Assembly (NCBI RefSeq): GCF_017991995.1
Contig: NZ_JAGOPN010000010.1
Location: forward strand, 124,001 to 188,000
Direction of reading: 5' to 3'
Length of the DNA stretch: 64,000 bases
Source of the DNA: Pseudacidovorax sp.
Lineage (GTDB): Bacteria; Pseudomonadota; Gammaproteobacteria; Burkholderiales; Burkholderiaceae_C
Shown here: positions 54,275 through 63,795 of the stretch, piece by piece
Layout: the number at the start of each line of letters is the position of its first letter
How positions within the stretch are numbered: position 1 is the stretch's first letter
Program-made: the position numbers and the translations under genes
The notes under the pieces: generated by a model
Database searches by the model: none
The model's input: the letters and a program-made list of their open reading frames with translations, nothing else
Told to the model about the DNA's origin: nothing

Positions 54275-57200
54275 ATGCATCCCTTCGCCGTCACGTCGCG
54301 CGCGCCCGCAGCTGGCGGGTGCAACTGGGCCTGCTGGCGCTCGGCCTGGTGGCGCCGGCGCTCGGCGCGGTGACCGACCTGGCCACGGCCCCGCTGGAAA
54401 CATCGAGCGCCACGCTGGTCAAGCCCAACATCCTGTACGTGCTCGACAACTCCGGGAGCATGGTGTGGGACTTCATGCCCGACTGGGCGGGCGACTATGC
54501 CGGCAACGATCCGCTGGTGCGCAACAGCCGCTTCAACGGCGTGTACTACGACCCAGCCATCACCTACTCGCCGCCGCTCTACTACGACGGCAGCAGCTAT
54601 CCCAGCATGACGGCGGCCAACACGTCGAGCTGGACGCGGGTGCCCTACGACGGCTTCGGCGCCATGTCGACGAGCAACATCCCGAACACCGGCACCACCA
54701 ACCTCTTCACCAACTCGAACTCGGGCAGCACACAGAACCTCACCAGCCAGGCCTACTACTACACCTTCGTGCCCGGCGAGTACTGCACCGCTGCCAACCT
54801 GCGCACCTGCAACACGCAGAACGCGCCCTCGACGACCTACCCCTTTCCGGCCTACCTGCGCTGGTGCACCTCGGCGTCGCTGACCAACTGCCAGGCCTCG
54901 CGCATCGACAGCAGCAGTGCGCCGGCCACCTACACCTTCGAGCGGCCTGCGGGCATGCCGGCCACGGCCACGATCTCCGTCTCGGGCTTCACGCTGTTCA
55001 CCAACACCACCGTCAGCAGCATCAAGGTCAACGGCCTGGAGATCCTGTCGGGCACCACCTCGGGCAGCACCAGCACCTCGACCGTGGCCTCCCGCATCGC
55101 CAGCAACATCAACAACTGCACGGCCGCCGCGACCGGCAACTGCCAGACCGCCGGCTACAGCGCGAGCGCCAGCGGCAGCACGGTGACCGTCACGGCGCCG
55201 GACGGCAGCACGACGGCCACGCCGGTGGTCACGCGCGCCGGGGCCTTCTCGGTCACGCCCACCGCCTTCAGCGGCGGCACGCCCGGCAGCAACCTGCTGA
55301 CGACGATCACGTCCAGCACGGCCAGCTACACCTACCCCGGCACCACGACCCGCGCCAGCACCCGCACCGACTGCACCACCAACACCACCACCTGCACTTA
55401 CGCGGAGGAGATGACCAACTTCGCCAACTGGTGGGCGTACTACCGCACGCGGATGCAGGCCATGAAGAGCGCTACCAGCATCGCCTTCAACACCCTGACG
55501 GCCAACTACCGCCTGGGGTACATGAGCATCAACAACAGCAGCGGCACCACCAACTTCCTGAACGTGGCGGACAACAACGCGGGCAGCGGCGGGCAGAAGC
55601 AGCTGTGGTACAGCCGCCTGACCACCGCCCTGCCCGGCGGCGGCACGCCGCTGCGCTTCGCGCTGTCGCAGGCCGGGCAGTACTACGCGGCCAAGGTGAG
55701 CAGCATCAACGGCGTGACCACCACCGACCCGATGCAGTACGCCTGCCAGCGCAACTACACGCTGCTGTCCACCGACGGCTACTGGAACGCCTCGACCGCC
55801 ACCGGCCAGTTGGGGGTGACCGTCACAGGCGGCGCCATCGGCGACCGGGACGGCGCCGAGTCGCGCCCCTTCCTCGACGGCAATGCCATCGCCGACACGC
55901 TGGCCGACGTGGCCGAGTACTACTACGTCACCGACCTGCGCGCCTCGGCCTTCGGCAACACCACCAACAGCGCCGGCACCGACGTCTCGAGCAATGCCTA
56001 TTCCAACAAGTTGCAGAACATGGTTACGTCCACCATCGGGCTGGGGGCCTCGGGCTTCATGCTCTACGACCCGGACTACGCCAACGCCACCAGCGGCGAT
56101 TACTTCGCCGTGGCCAACGGCACGCTCACGAGCAGCAGCACCCAGACCGCCGGCACCTGCATCTGGCAAAGCTCGGGCCGCTGCACCTGGCCCGCGCCGG
56201 TGGGCGACACGCAGACGGCCATCGACGACCTCTGGCACGCCGCCGTCAACGGCCGCGGCACCTACTACAGCGCCGCCAACGCCGCCGACATCAAGGCCGG
56301 ACTGAGCAACTTCCTGAACACGGTGGACGCCACCACCGCCAGCTCGGCGGCCGTGGCGCAGAGCGCCCAGGTGCTGAGCACCAGCACCAGCAGCTACACC
56401 TACTCGGCGACCTTCTGCTCCGGCAAGTGGTTCGGCGACCTGGCCCGCTACCCCGTGGACGCCACGACGGGCGCAACCGGCACCACACCCGATTGGTCGC
56501 TGTCGGGCGCGGGCAGCGACTGCGCGAGCAACTCCGGCGCCCTCACCACGGCGCCGCTGCTGGACAACACGGCCTACACCGCCCGCACCATCTTCACCTA
56601 CGACGCGGCCAACAGCGCGCGCGTGAGCTTCGACTGGAGTTCGCTCACGACCACCATGCAGGGCTACTTCCAGATCGCGTCCATCTCGTCGATGTCGCAG
56701 CTGTGCACCGCCGGCACCAGCTGCCTGCCGGCGGACCAGCGGGTGGACAGCACGCAGGCCGGCACGACCACCGGTGCCGGCGGCCTCAACCTCGTCAACT
56801 ACCTGCGCGGCGACCGCAGCAACGAGGGCACGCCCCGCACCCGCTACTACCGCTCGCGCACGCATGTGCTGGGCGACATCGTCAATTCGGCGCCGGTGTA
56901 CGTGCAGGCCCCGATCCGCAACTATGCCGACACGGGCTACGCGGCCTACAAGTCCGCCCAGGCCTCGCGCACCGGCATGGTCTACGTGGGCGCCAACGAC
57001 GGCATGCTGCATGCCATCAACGCCAGCACCGGCGCCGAGGCCTGGGCCTACATCCCTTCCGTGCTGCTGCCCAACCTGTACAAGCTCGCCGACAAGAACT
57101 ACGCCGCCAACCACAGCTATTTCGTCGACGGCCAGATCACGCAGGCAGATGTGTACGCCAGCGGCAGCTGGCGCACGATCCTGGTGGGCGGGCTGGGCGG

Positions 57201-58374
57201 CGGCGGCCGTGCCTACTGGGCACTGGACGTGACCAACCCGGCCTCGCCCACGGTGCTGTGGGAATTCGGCAGCAGCAGCGTGCTGCCGTCCAGCCGGCGA
57301 GATGACGACGTGGGCTTCACCTACGGTGCACCGGTGGTGACCAAGCTGTCGGACGGCACCTGGGTCGCCATCGTCAGCTCGGGCTACAACAACCTGTCGC
57401 CCGGCAGCGGCCAGGGCACGATCTGGGTGCTCAACGCCGTGACCGGCGCGCTCATCAAGAAGATCGGCAACGGCCTGGGCACCAGCGGCACCGGCACGGT
57501 CACCGGCTGCTCGGCAGCGCCCTGTCCCAGCGGCCTGTCGCAGATCAGCGCCTGGACGGACAGCACCGTCGACAACACCGCCACGCAGGTCTACGGCGGC
57601 GACCTCTACGGCAATCTCTGGCGCTTCGACCTGCGGAGCCTGACCGCCAGCGGCGGCACCGCGCCCGTGCAGCTTCTGGCCGTGCTGACCGATGCCGCCA
57701 ACACCCGCCAACCCGTCACGACCACGCCCGAACTGGGCCTGGCGGCCGGGCAGCACGTGGTCTTCGTCGGCACCGGCGCCTACCTGGGCGTGACCGACGT
57801 CACCACCACGCAGGCGCAGACCATGTACGCCATCAAGGACCCGCTGACCACGAGCACCAGCGCCCTGTTCAACACGCCGCGCACCAACGCCTGCACCACG
57901 GGTTCCACCACCAACTGCTTCATGCCGATCACGCTGACCGACAACGCCGGCACGCGCACGGCCAGCAGCCTGGCGAACACGACGATGGACTTCCGCACGA
58001 TGAACGGCTGGTATGCCGACCTGCCGCGCTCCGGCGAGCGGGTGGATGTGGATCCGATCCTGTACGCGGGCACGCTGGTCTACGTGTCGAACACGCCCAG
58101 CAATGCAGGCGCCTGCACCACGGGCGGCTCGAGCTTCATCAACTACGTGAACTTCGCCACCGGCCTGGCGGTGACGGGGACCACCAACGTGGGGGCGCTG
58201 CTGTCGAGCGCCGGCGTGTCGAGCGCGGCGACGCTCTCGATCACGCCGTCGGGCCGGATCGTGGCCACCACCAAGGACTCGACCGGCGCAGTGAAGATCA
58301 CGACGGTGCCCACCTCCACCACCGCGGCCGGCACGCGCCGCATCTCCTGGCGGCGGCTGCAGGACGGCTCCTGA
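54271..58374 (+). CDS. pilY1: Pilus tip adhesin PilY1
   Basis: Secreted pilus-tip protein and adhesin, 1367 residues. After a signal peptide (LGLLALGLVAPALGA) a von-Willebrand-A-like region begins with NILYVLDNSGSMVWDF (a DxSxS metal site) and contains large Ser/Thr/Ala-rich inserts. The C-terminal ~500 residues are the PilC/PilY1 beta-propeller (YVGANDGMLHAINASTGAEAWAYIPS, WRTILVGGLGGGGRAYWALDVTNP, GGDLYGNLWRFDL) ending in RRISWRRLQ. PilY1 supports pilus extension and surface sensing. Last gene of the operon, coupled to pilX. Confidence 0.95.
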   Translation: MNASLRRHVARARSWRVQLGLLALGLVAPALGAVTDLATAPLETSSATLVKPNILYVLDNSGSMVWDFMPDWAGDYAGNDPLVRNSRFNGVYYDPAITYSPPLYYDGSSYPSMTAANTSSWTRVPYDGFGAMSTSNIPNTGTTNLFTNSNSGSTQNLTSQAYYYTFVPGEYCTAANLRTCNTQNAPSTTYPFPAYLRWCTSASLTNCQASRIDSSSAPATYTFERPAGMPATATISVSGFTLFTNTTVSSIKVNGLEILSGTTSGSTSTSTVASRIASNINNCTAAATGNCQTAGYSASASGSTVTVTAPDGSTTATPVVTRAGAFSVTPTAFSGGTPGSNLLTTITSSTASYTYPGTTTRASTRTDCTTNTTTCTYAEEMTNFANWWAYYRTRMQAMKSATSIAFNTLTANYRLGYMSINNSSGTTNFLNVADNNAGSGGQKQLWYSRLTTALPGGGTPLRFALSQAGQYYAAKVSSINGVTTTDPMQYACQRNYTLLSTDGYWNASTATGQLGVTVTGGAIGDRDGAESRPFLDGNAIADTLADVAEYYYVTDLRASAFGNTTNSAGTDVSSNAYSNKLQNMVTSTIGLGASGFMLYDPDYANATSGDYFAVANGTLTSSSTQTAGTCIWQSSGRCTWPAPVGDTQTAIDDLWHAAVNGRGTYYSAANAADIKAGLSNFLNTVDATTASSAAVAQSAQVLSTSTSSYTYSATFCSGKWFGDLARYPVDATTGATGTTPDWSLSGAGSDCASNSGALTTAPLLDNTAYTARTIFTYDAANSARVSFDWSSLTTTMQGYFQIASISSMSQLCTAGTSCLPADQRVDSTQAGTTTGAGGLNLVNYLRGDRSNEGTPRTRYYRSRTHVLGDIVNSAPVYVQAPIRNYADTGYAAYKSAQASRTGMVYVGANDGMLHAINASTGAEAWAYIPSVLLPNLYKLADKNYAANHSYFVDGQITQADVYASGSWRTILVGGLGGGGRAYWALDVTNPASPTVLWEFGSSSVLPSSRRDDDVGFTYGAPVVTKLSDGTWVAIVSSGYNNLSPGSGQGTIWVLNAVTGALIKKIGNGLGTSGTGTVTGCSAAPCPSGLSQISAWTDSTVDNTATQVYGGDLYGNLWRFDLRSLTASGGTAPVQLLAVLTDAANTRQPVTTTPELGLAAGQHVVFVGTGAYLGVTDVTTTQAQTMYAIKDPLTTSTSALFNTPRTNACTTGSTTNCFMPITLTDNAGTRTASSLANTTMDFRTMNGWYADLPRSGERVDVDPILYAGTLVYVSNTPSNAGACTTGGSSFINYVNFATGLAVTGTTNVGALLSSAGVSSAATLSITPSGRIVATTKDSTGAVKITTVPTSTTAAGTRRISWRRLQDGS

Positions 58375-58437
58375 GAGGCGTGGACGCGGACAGGCGAGCC
58401 GGGCCGGTCCGTTGCACGACCGACGCCTGCGTGGCGC

Positions 58438-58917
58438 TCAGGCGTTCGGCAGGTCCAGCCCCCACCGCGCCAACGCCCGGTCGTCGCTCACCCGTGCATC
58501 GACCCAGCGGGCACCATCGGGCGTCGACTCCTTCTTCCAGAACGGCGCCTGGGTCTTGAGGTAGTCCATCAGGAACTCGCAGGCCTCGAAGCTCTGGCCC
58601 CGGTGGGCCGAGACCACCGCCACCATCATGATCTGGTCCGTCGGCTGCAGCGGGCCGACCCGGTGCACCACCCGTGCGCCGAGGATGTCGAAGCGCCGAT
58701 GCGCCTCGTCGATCATGGCCTCGATGGACGATTCGGTCATGCCGGGATAGTGCTCCAGCTCCATGGCCGCCACGGCGGCACCGTCGCTGTGGTCGCGCAC
58801 GGTGCCGACGAAGGCGCAGACGGCACCGACGCCGGCATTGCCCGCCCGCAGCAGGGCCACCTCGGTGGTCAGGTCGAAGTCCTCGGTCTGGATGCGAACA
58901 CGCGATGGGGCAGTCAT
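58438..58917 (-). CDS. moaE: Molybdopterin synthase catalytic subunit MoaE
   Basis: Large subunit of molybdopterin synthase, 159 residues; with MoaD it adds the two sulfurs of the dithiolene. GAVCAFVGTVRDHSDG, ELEHYPGMTESSIEAMIDEA, HRVGPLQPTDQIMMVAVVSAHRGQSFEACEFLMDYLKTQAPFWKKE carry the conserved Arg, His and Lys active-site residues. Its usual partner moaD lies 1.4 kb away, with a DapA-family gene on the other strand between them. Confidence 0.96.
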   Translation of the reverse strand: MTAPSRVRIQTEDFDLTTEVALLRAGNAGVGAVCAFVGTVRDHSDGAAVAAMELEHYPGMTESSIEAMIDEAHRRFDILGARVVHRVGPLQPTDQIMMVAVVSAHRGQSFEACEFLMDYLKTQAPFWKKESTPDGARWVDARVSDDRALARWGLDLPNA

Positions 58918-59249
58918 CCGCCCATTCTGCCGCGCCCGATGTCCCCGGCCGCTGTGGCTGGCCCCGGGCGGGCGCGGGCGGGCCCAGGGTCGCTACACTC
59001 GCGCCCCATGGCCACCCGCTTCCTGCACACGCTCTCCGCCCGGCATCGCGCCCAGGCGGTCGGCACGCAGCCGGCGGCTGCGGCCAAAGTTAAAAAAGTC
59101 CAGCTCATCTGACCGGAGCTGCGGCTGCCGTCGTCGGATGAGCGACACGGCAGCCTCCGGGCGGCAGCAGCCGCCCTTGCGTTTCCCCTGTTGCCTGCAT
59201 CCGCCGACGGCCTCGTCCTCGGTCGAAGCCTGTTGTTCAAGGAAAACGC
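58918..59249. other. Intergenic region moaE - DapA-like gene
   Basis: About 330 bases. A 34-codon plus-strand frame (59008-59112) ends in KVKKVQLI but has no ribosome site and no relatives I know. A stem-loop (59123-59155, arms GGCTGCCGT / ACGGCAGCC) has no T tract. The last bases carry AAGGAAA before the GTG start of the next gene. Confidence 0.5.
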
Positions 59250-60197
59250 GTGTCCTCTTTCTCCCCCCGCCTCTCCACCGATCCGGCATCGGACGCCGTC
59301 GGCGCATCGCCCCATGTTTCGCCGAGCCGCGACTTCTCCGGCCTCTGGGTGCCGCTCGTCACGCCCTTCCGTGACGGGGCCGTGGACCATGCGGCCCTGG
59401 CAGCGCTGGCCCTGCGCCTGGCCGCCGAGCCGATCGCCGGCTTCGTGGTCTGCGGCTCCACCGGCGAAGCCGCGTCCCTGGGCGATGCGGAGCAGCAGGC
59501 CGTGCTGGCCACTGTTGCCGACGTGGCACCCGGCGTGCGTCGGGTGCTCGGCATCTCCGGCTACCACCTGGGCGACACCGCCCAGCGGCTGCGCGCACTC
59601 GTCGGTGCAGACCTGGCCGGCGTGCTGCTGCCCGCACCGCTGTACATCCGCCCTTCGCAGGCCGGCCTGCTCGACTGGTTCCAGCAACTGGCCGATGCCA
59701 GCCCGGTGCCGGTGCTCGTCTACGACATCCCATATCGCACGGGCAGCACGCTGGCCCGCGACACGCTGCTGGCCCTGGCCGCCCACCCGCGCATCGTCGG
59801 CATCAAGGACTGCGGCGGGGACTTCGGCAAGACCCGCGCCCTGATCGCCGACGGCCGGCTGCAGGTGCTGGCGGGCGAGGACGCCCAGATCTTCCCCACC
59901 GTCGCCGAAGGCGGCTGCGGCGCCATCGCAGCCTGCGCCCATGTGCAGACGGCACGGCTGGCCCGCGTCATCACGCTGCTGCGCCAGGGCCGGCTGCTGG
60001 AGGCCCGGGCGCTGTGGCAGCCGCTGCTGCCGCTGATCGAGGGGCTGTTCGAGGCACCCAACCCGGCGCCGATCAAGGCGTTGCTGAGCGGCCGTGCCGA
60101 GATGGCCGGTGAGTTGCGCGCACCGTTGACCAGCGCCGGTGGGGCGTTGACGGCGCGCCTGCTGGCGTTGGATGCGGCGCTGTCCAGCGGCGGCTGA
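59250..60197 (+). CDS. DapA/N-acetylneuraminate-lyase family aldolase
   Basis: TIM-barrel class I aldolase, 315 residues, GTG start with AAGGAAA upstream. The Schiff-base Lys is in IVGIKDCGGDFGK, the Tyr in VLVYDIPYRTG, and the carboxylate-binding loop reads GSTGEAASL where DapA usually has TTGE. The Ser-for-Thr change and the ~20-residue N-terminal extension make lysine synthesis only one option; other members handle keto-acid sugars. It stands alone on the plus strand between moaE and moaD. Confidence 0.85.
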   Translation: MSSFSPRLSTDPASDAVGASPHVSPSRDFSGLWVPLVTPFRDGAVDHAALAALALRLAAEPIAGFVVCGSTGEAASLGDAEQQAVLATVADVAPGVRRVLGISGYHLGDTAQRLRALVGADLAGVLLPAPLYIRPSQAGLLDWFQQLADASPVPVLVYDIPYRTGSTLARDTLLALAAHPRIVGIKDCGGDFGKTRALIADGRLQVLAGEDAQIFPTVAEGGCGAIAACAHVQTARLARVITLLRQGRLLEARALWQPLLPLIEGLFEAPNPAPIKALLSGRAEMAGELRAPLTSAGGALTARLLALDAALSSGG

Positions 60198-60282
60198 GGT
60201 CGATCAGCGTCATCGGGACACGGCATCGCCGGGCCGACGACGCAGAGGACCGCGGCAGACGCCCAGGGGCCGTTCCCCGACC

Positions 60283-60540
60283 CTAGCCGCCTGTCACGGG
60301 CGGAAAGAAGGCGACCTCGGCGCCGTCGCGCAGCGCGGCGTCGTCCTTGGCCATCACCTGGTCCAGCGCCAGCCGCACGGCGCGGCCGCGGGCCAGCGCG
60401 GCGGCATGCGGCCCACCACGCGCGATCAGCTCGTCGCGCAGGGCGCCAAGCGTGTCGGCCTGGGTCGTGACGGCTTCTTCGCCGGTGCCCAGAGCCTCAC
60501 GGATCGAGGCGAAATAGCGGACGTGGATCGTCTTCGTCAT
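60283..60540 (-). CDS. moaD: Molybdopterin synthase sulfur-carrier subunit MoaD
   Basis: Ubiquitin-fold sulfur carrier, 85 residues, ending in the required Gly-Gly (FFPPVTGG) that becomes thiocarboxylated. IHVRYFASIREALGTGEE and VRLALDQVMAKDDAALRDGAEVAF are typical. Starts at 60540, overlapping the moeA stop by 4 bases; last gene of the thrC-mobB-moeA-moaD run. Confidence 0.95.
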   Translation of the reverse strand: MTKTIHVRYFASIREALGTGEEAVTTQADTLGALRDELIARGGPHAAALARGRAVRLALDQVMAKDDAALRDGAEVAFFPPVTGG

Positions 60541-61832
60541 GCCAGCCACGCGCCGAAGGGAATGAAGCGCACCGTGTCGCCGGCCGCGATGGCCTGGCCA
60601 CCCGGGTTGTCGATCACACCATCGCCCCACACGGTCGAGGTCAGCACACCCGAGCTCTGGTTGGCGAAGAGTTCGAGGCGGCCGTCTGCACCGATGCGCG
60701 CGCGCAGAAACTCGCGCCGCCGGTCGGGCCGCGGCCAGTCGAAGCCCGCCGTCATCTGCACCGCGGCCGGCACGGCCTGGGTGGCGCCCAGCAGCGCCAT
60801 CAGGAAGGGCCGCACCAGCAGCAGGAAGGTCATGAAGCTGGAGACCGGATTGCCCGGCAGTCCGCAGACATGGCATCGCTCGATGCCGCCCTCTTCGAGC
60901 GCCGGCCGCGCGATGGTGCCGTACGCGAACGGCTTGCCCGGCTTGACGGCCAGCGCCCAGTGCTCCAGCGTGCCGAGCGACTGCACGGCGGCCTTCACAT
61001 GGTCTTCCTCCCCCACCGACACGCCGCCGGTGGTGATGATCAGGTCGTTCTGCGAGGCCGCAGCGCGCAGGCCGTCGATGGTGGCCTCCAGCCGGTCGGG
61101 CACCAGCCCGAGGTCCTGCACCTCACACCCCATGCGCAGCAACAGCGCGCGCAGGAAGAAGCGGTTGGAGTTGTAGATGGCGCCGGGCGGCATGGCCTCG
61201 GGCGCGATGGTGCCGGGCATGACCAGCTCATCGCCGGTGGAAAGCATCGCCACGCGCGGCCGGCGGCGCACCGGCAGGCTGGCGAAACCGATGCTGGCGG
61301 CCAGGCCCAGGGCCTGCGGCGTGAGGCGCTGGCCGGCGGCGAGCACCACGCTGCCGCGCTCGACATCCTCGCCGGCGCGGCGGATCCATTGCCCGGCCTG
61401 CGGCACGGTCGTCACGCGCACCCGGCCCAGGCTGCCGTCGTCGGTCAGGGCCTCGGTGTCTTCCTGCATGACCACGGCATCGGCACCGGGCGGGATGGGC
61501 GCGCCGGTGAAGATGCGCGCCGCCGCGCCGGCCGCCAGCGGCTCGCCGGTGCTGCCGGCCGGGATGCGCTGCGCCACGCGCAGCACCGTGCCCGGCGCGG
61601 CGCAGTCGGCGGTGCGCACGGCATAGCCGTCCATGGCGCTGTTGTCCGCCGGCGGCACGGTGAGCGCCGCGACCAGGTCACGCGCCAGCACGCGGCCATC
61701 GGCGTCGAAGGTGTTGCAGTCCTCGATGCCCGCCAGCGGCTGCGCCTGGGCCATCAGCCGGGCCAGGGCGTCGTCCAGGGGCATCAGCGGGCGGCGCGCA
61801 GCGGGCGCCGGGGCAGCGGTTGCGTCAGACAT
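60537..61832 (-). CDS. moeA: Molybdopterin molybdenumtransferase MoeA
   Basis: Inserts molybdate into adenylated molybdopterin; 431 residues from the ATG at 61832. PADNSAMDGYAVR is the conserved active loop; GAPIPPGADAVVMQEDTE, the MoCF domain motif LIITTGGVSVGEEDHVK and KPGKPFAYG are all present, and the C-terminal beta domain is complete. It overlaps mobB by 8 bases and moaD by 4. Confidence 0.96.
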   Translation of the reverse strand: MSDATAAPAPAARRPLMPLDDALARLMAQAQPLAGIEDCNTFDADGRVLARDLVAALTVPPADNSAMDGYAVRTADCAAPGTVLRVAQRIPAGSTGEPLAAGAAARIFTGAPIPPGADAVVMQEDTEALTDDGSLGRVRVTTVPQAGQWIRRAGEDVERGSVVLAAGQRLTPQALGLAASIGFASLPVRRRPRVAMLSTGDELVMPGTIAPEAMPPGAIYNSNRFFLRALLLRMGCEVQDLGLVPDRLEATIDGLRAAASQNDLIITTGGVSVGEEDHVKAAVQSLGTLEHWALAVKPGKPFAYGTIARPALEEGGIERCHVCGLPGNPVSSFMTFLLLVRPFLMALLGATQAVPAAVQMTAGFDWPRPDRRREFLRARIGADGRLELFANQSSGVLTSTVWGDGVIDNPGGQAIAAGDTVRFIPFGAWLA

Positions 61833-62370
61833 GGTGCTCGGGGTGGTAGACGAAGCGTTCGCCGCTCTGCAGCAGCCACTGCGCCACACCCGCGGCATCG
61901 TCCAGGTCGAAGACTGGCAGGCCGGTGGGCTGGGACAGGTTCTCGGTCGTGTCGGTGGCGATGGCGCAGACGGAATCGTCCAGCGGATAGAGCGCCGGGC
62001 GCGGTTCCTGGCCCGGCTCGATGCGGCGCATGACCTCGACCTTGTGCAGGTCGCAGTGCTTGAAGCCTTCGACCAGCACCCAGTCCACGCCGTCCCACAG
62101 TTCGGCCAGCAGGTGGTGCACGTCGGGCTCCGTCGGCTGCTCGAATTCGCGCATCAGCGCCATGCGCCGGTCGGAGGCGACCACCACCTCGAAGGCGCCC
62201 GCCTGGCGATGGCGCCAGCTGTCCTTGCCGGGATGGTCGATGTCGAACTTGTGGTGGGCATGCTTGATGACCGAGACGCGCCGGCCCTGCCCGCGCAGCT
62301 CGGCGATCACCCGCTCGACCAGGGTGGTCTTGCCCGCCCCGGAGTAGCCGGCAAAGACCACGACCTTCAT
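61825..62370 (-). CDS. mobB: Molybdopterin-guanine dinucleotide biosynthesis adaptor MobB
   Basis: GTP-binding P-loop protein, 181 residues, that assists MobA in forming the guanine dinucleotide cofactor. Walker A FAGYSGAGKTTLVERV; SVIKHAHHKFDIDHPGKDSWRHRQAGA and WVLVEGFKH are MobB signatures. Overlaps thrC by 4 bases and moeA by 8. Confidence 0.95.
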   Translation of the reverse strand: MKVVVFAGYSGAGKTTLVERVIAELRGQGRRVSVIKHAHHKFDIDHPGKDSWRHRQAGAFEVVVASDRRMALMREFEQPTEPDVHHLLAELWDGVDWVLVEGFKHCDLHKVEVMRRIEPGQEPRPALYPLDDSVCAIATDTTENLSQPTGLPVFDLDDAAGVAQWLLQSGERFVYHPEHHV

Positions 62371-63785
62371 GCGGCGCAGTGCTCGGCGATGTAGCGCTTG
62401 ACCCGCTCGGCATCGGCCGGCAGCCGCACCACGCGCTTGGGCAGCGATTCGATGCCCTCGAACCTGGCCGGCCGGTCAGGCTCGCGGCCCAGGGCCTCGA
62501 CGATGGTGGCGGCGAACTTGATGGGCAGTGCCGTCTCGAGCACGACCATCGGCACGCCGGGCTCGATGTGCTCGCGCGCCACCTTCAGGCCGTCGGCCGT
62601 GTGGGTGTCGATGAGCACGGCGAAGCGCTCGTCGGTGTCGCGGATGGTGGCCAGGCGGTCGGCATGCGTGCTGCGGCCCGAGCGGAAGCCGAAGCGGCCC
62701 GCCGCATCGGCGAAGACCGGGTCGGCGCTCAGGTCGAAGCGGCCTTCGCGCGCCAGCGCGTCCTGGAACAGCGCCTTGGTGCGCGCACCGTCGCGGCCCA
62801 GCAGGTCGAAGACGAAGCGCTCGAAGTTGCTGGCCTTGCTGATGTCCATGGACGGGCTGGAGGTCTCGTGCGTGTCGGCCGCGCCGCGCACGCGGTAGAC
62901 GCCGGTGCGGAAGAACTCGTCGAGCACGTCGTTCTCGTTGGTCGCCACGACCAGCTTGCGGATCGGCAGGCCCATCATGCGTGCCACGTGGCCGGCGCAG
63001 ACGTTGCCGAAGTTGCCGGAAGGCACGGTGAAGCTCACCTCGCCGCCCTGCGGTCCCGTGGCCTCGATCCAGCCTTTGAAGTAGTAGACGACCTGGGCCA
63101 GCAGCCGCGCCCAGTTGATCGAGTTGACAGTGCCGATGCGGTATTGGCGCTTGAAGACCAGGTCGTTGCTCACCGCCTTGACGATGTCCTGGCAATCGTC
63201 GAACACGCCGGTGATGGCGATGTTGTGGATGTTGGCGTCCTGCAGGCTGAACATCTGCGCCTGCTGGAAGGGGCTCATGCGGCCGTCGGGCGAGGTCATG
63301 AAGACGCACACGCCCTTCTTGCCTTTCATGGCGTACTCGGCCGCGCTGCCGGTGTCGCCGCTGGTCGCGCCCAGGATGTTCAGCTGCTCGCCGCGGCGGC
63401 ACAGTTCGTACTCGAACAGATTGCCCAGCAGTTGCATCGCCATGTCCTTGAAGGCGAGCGTGGGGCCGTTGGACAGCCCTTCAAGGTAGACGCCGTCTTC
63501 CAGTTCGCGCAGCGGCGTGATGTCGGCCGTGCCGAAGACCTCTTCGGTATACGTCTTCGCGCACAGGGTGCGCAGGTCGTCGGCCGGGATGTCGTCGATG
63601 TAGAGCGACAGGATCTCGAAGGCCAGTTCGTGGTAGGCCAGCGTGCGCCAGCGCGCCAGCATGGTGGCATCGACCTGCGGATAGCGCTCGGGCAGGTACA
63701 GGCCGCCGTCGGGGGCCAGGCCTTCGAGCAGGATCTCGCAGAACTTGCGGGGCGTCGGGTCCCCGCGGGTGGAGAGGTAGTTCAT
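62367..63785 (-). CDS. thrC: Threonine synthase
   Basis: PLP enzyme converting O-phosphohomoserine to threonine, 472 residues of the long (fungal/gamma-beta-proteobacterial) form. The PLP Lys is in PTLAFKDMAMQLLGN; other motifs are NYLSTRG at the start, ATSGDTGSAAEYAMKGKKG, and SGNFGNVCAGHVARMMGLP. It follows hom by ~10 bases on the same strand and is coupled to mobB. Confidence 0.97.
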   Translation of the reverse strand: MNYLSTRGDPTPRKFCEILLEGLAPDGGLYLPERYPQVDATMLARWRTLAYHELAFEILSLYIDDIPADDLRTLCAKTYTEEVFGTADITPLRELEDGVYLEGLSNGPTLAFKDMAMQLLGNLFEYELCRRGEQLNILGATSGDTGSAAEYAMKGKKGVCVFMTSPDGRMSPFQQAQMFSLQDANIHNIAITGVFDDCQDIVKAVSNDLVFKRQYRIGTVNSINWARLLAQVVYYFKGWIEATGPQGGEVSFTVPSGNFGNVCAGHVARMMGLPIRKLVVATNENDVLDEFFRTGVYRVRGAADTHETSSPSMDISKASNFERFVFDLLGRDGARTKALFQDALAREGRFDLSADPVFADAAGRFGFRSGRSTHADRLATIRDTDERFAVLIDTHTADGLKVAREHIEPGVPMVVLETALPIKFAATIVEALGREPDRPARFEGIESLPKRVVRLPADAERVKRYIAEHCAA

Positions 63786-63795
63786 CGCGGCGTCT

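Noticed and set aside
54202-57756. 1184-codon open frame antisense to pilY1
   Set aside because: Same shadow effect; Gly/Ala/Arg-rich with no domain, while pilY1 on the other strand has clear motifs and operon coupling.
59008-59112. 34-codon frame upstream of the DapA-like gene
   Set aside because: No ribosome site and no family; composition is compatible with chance.
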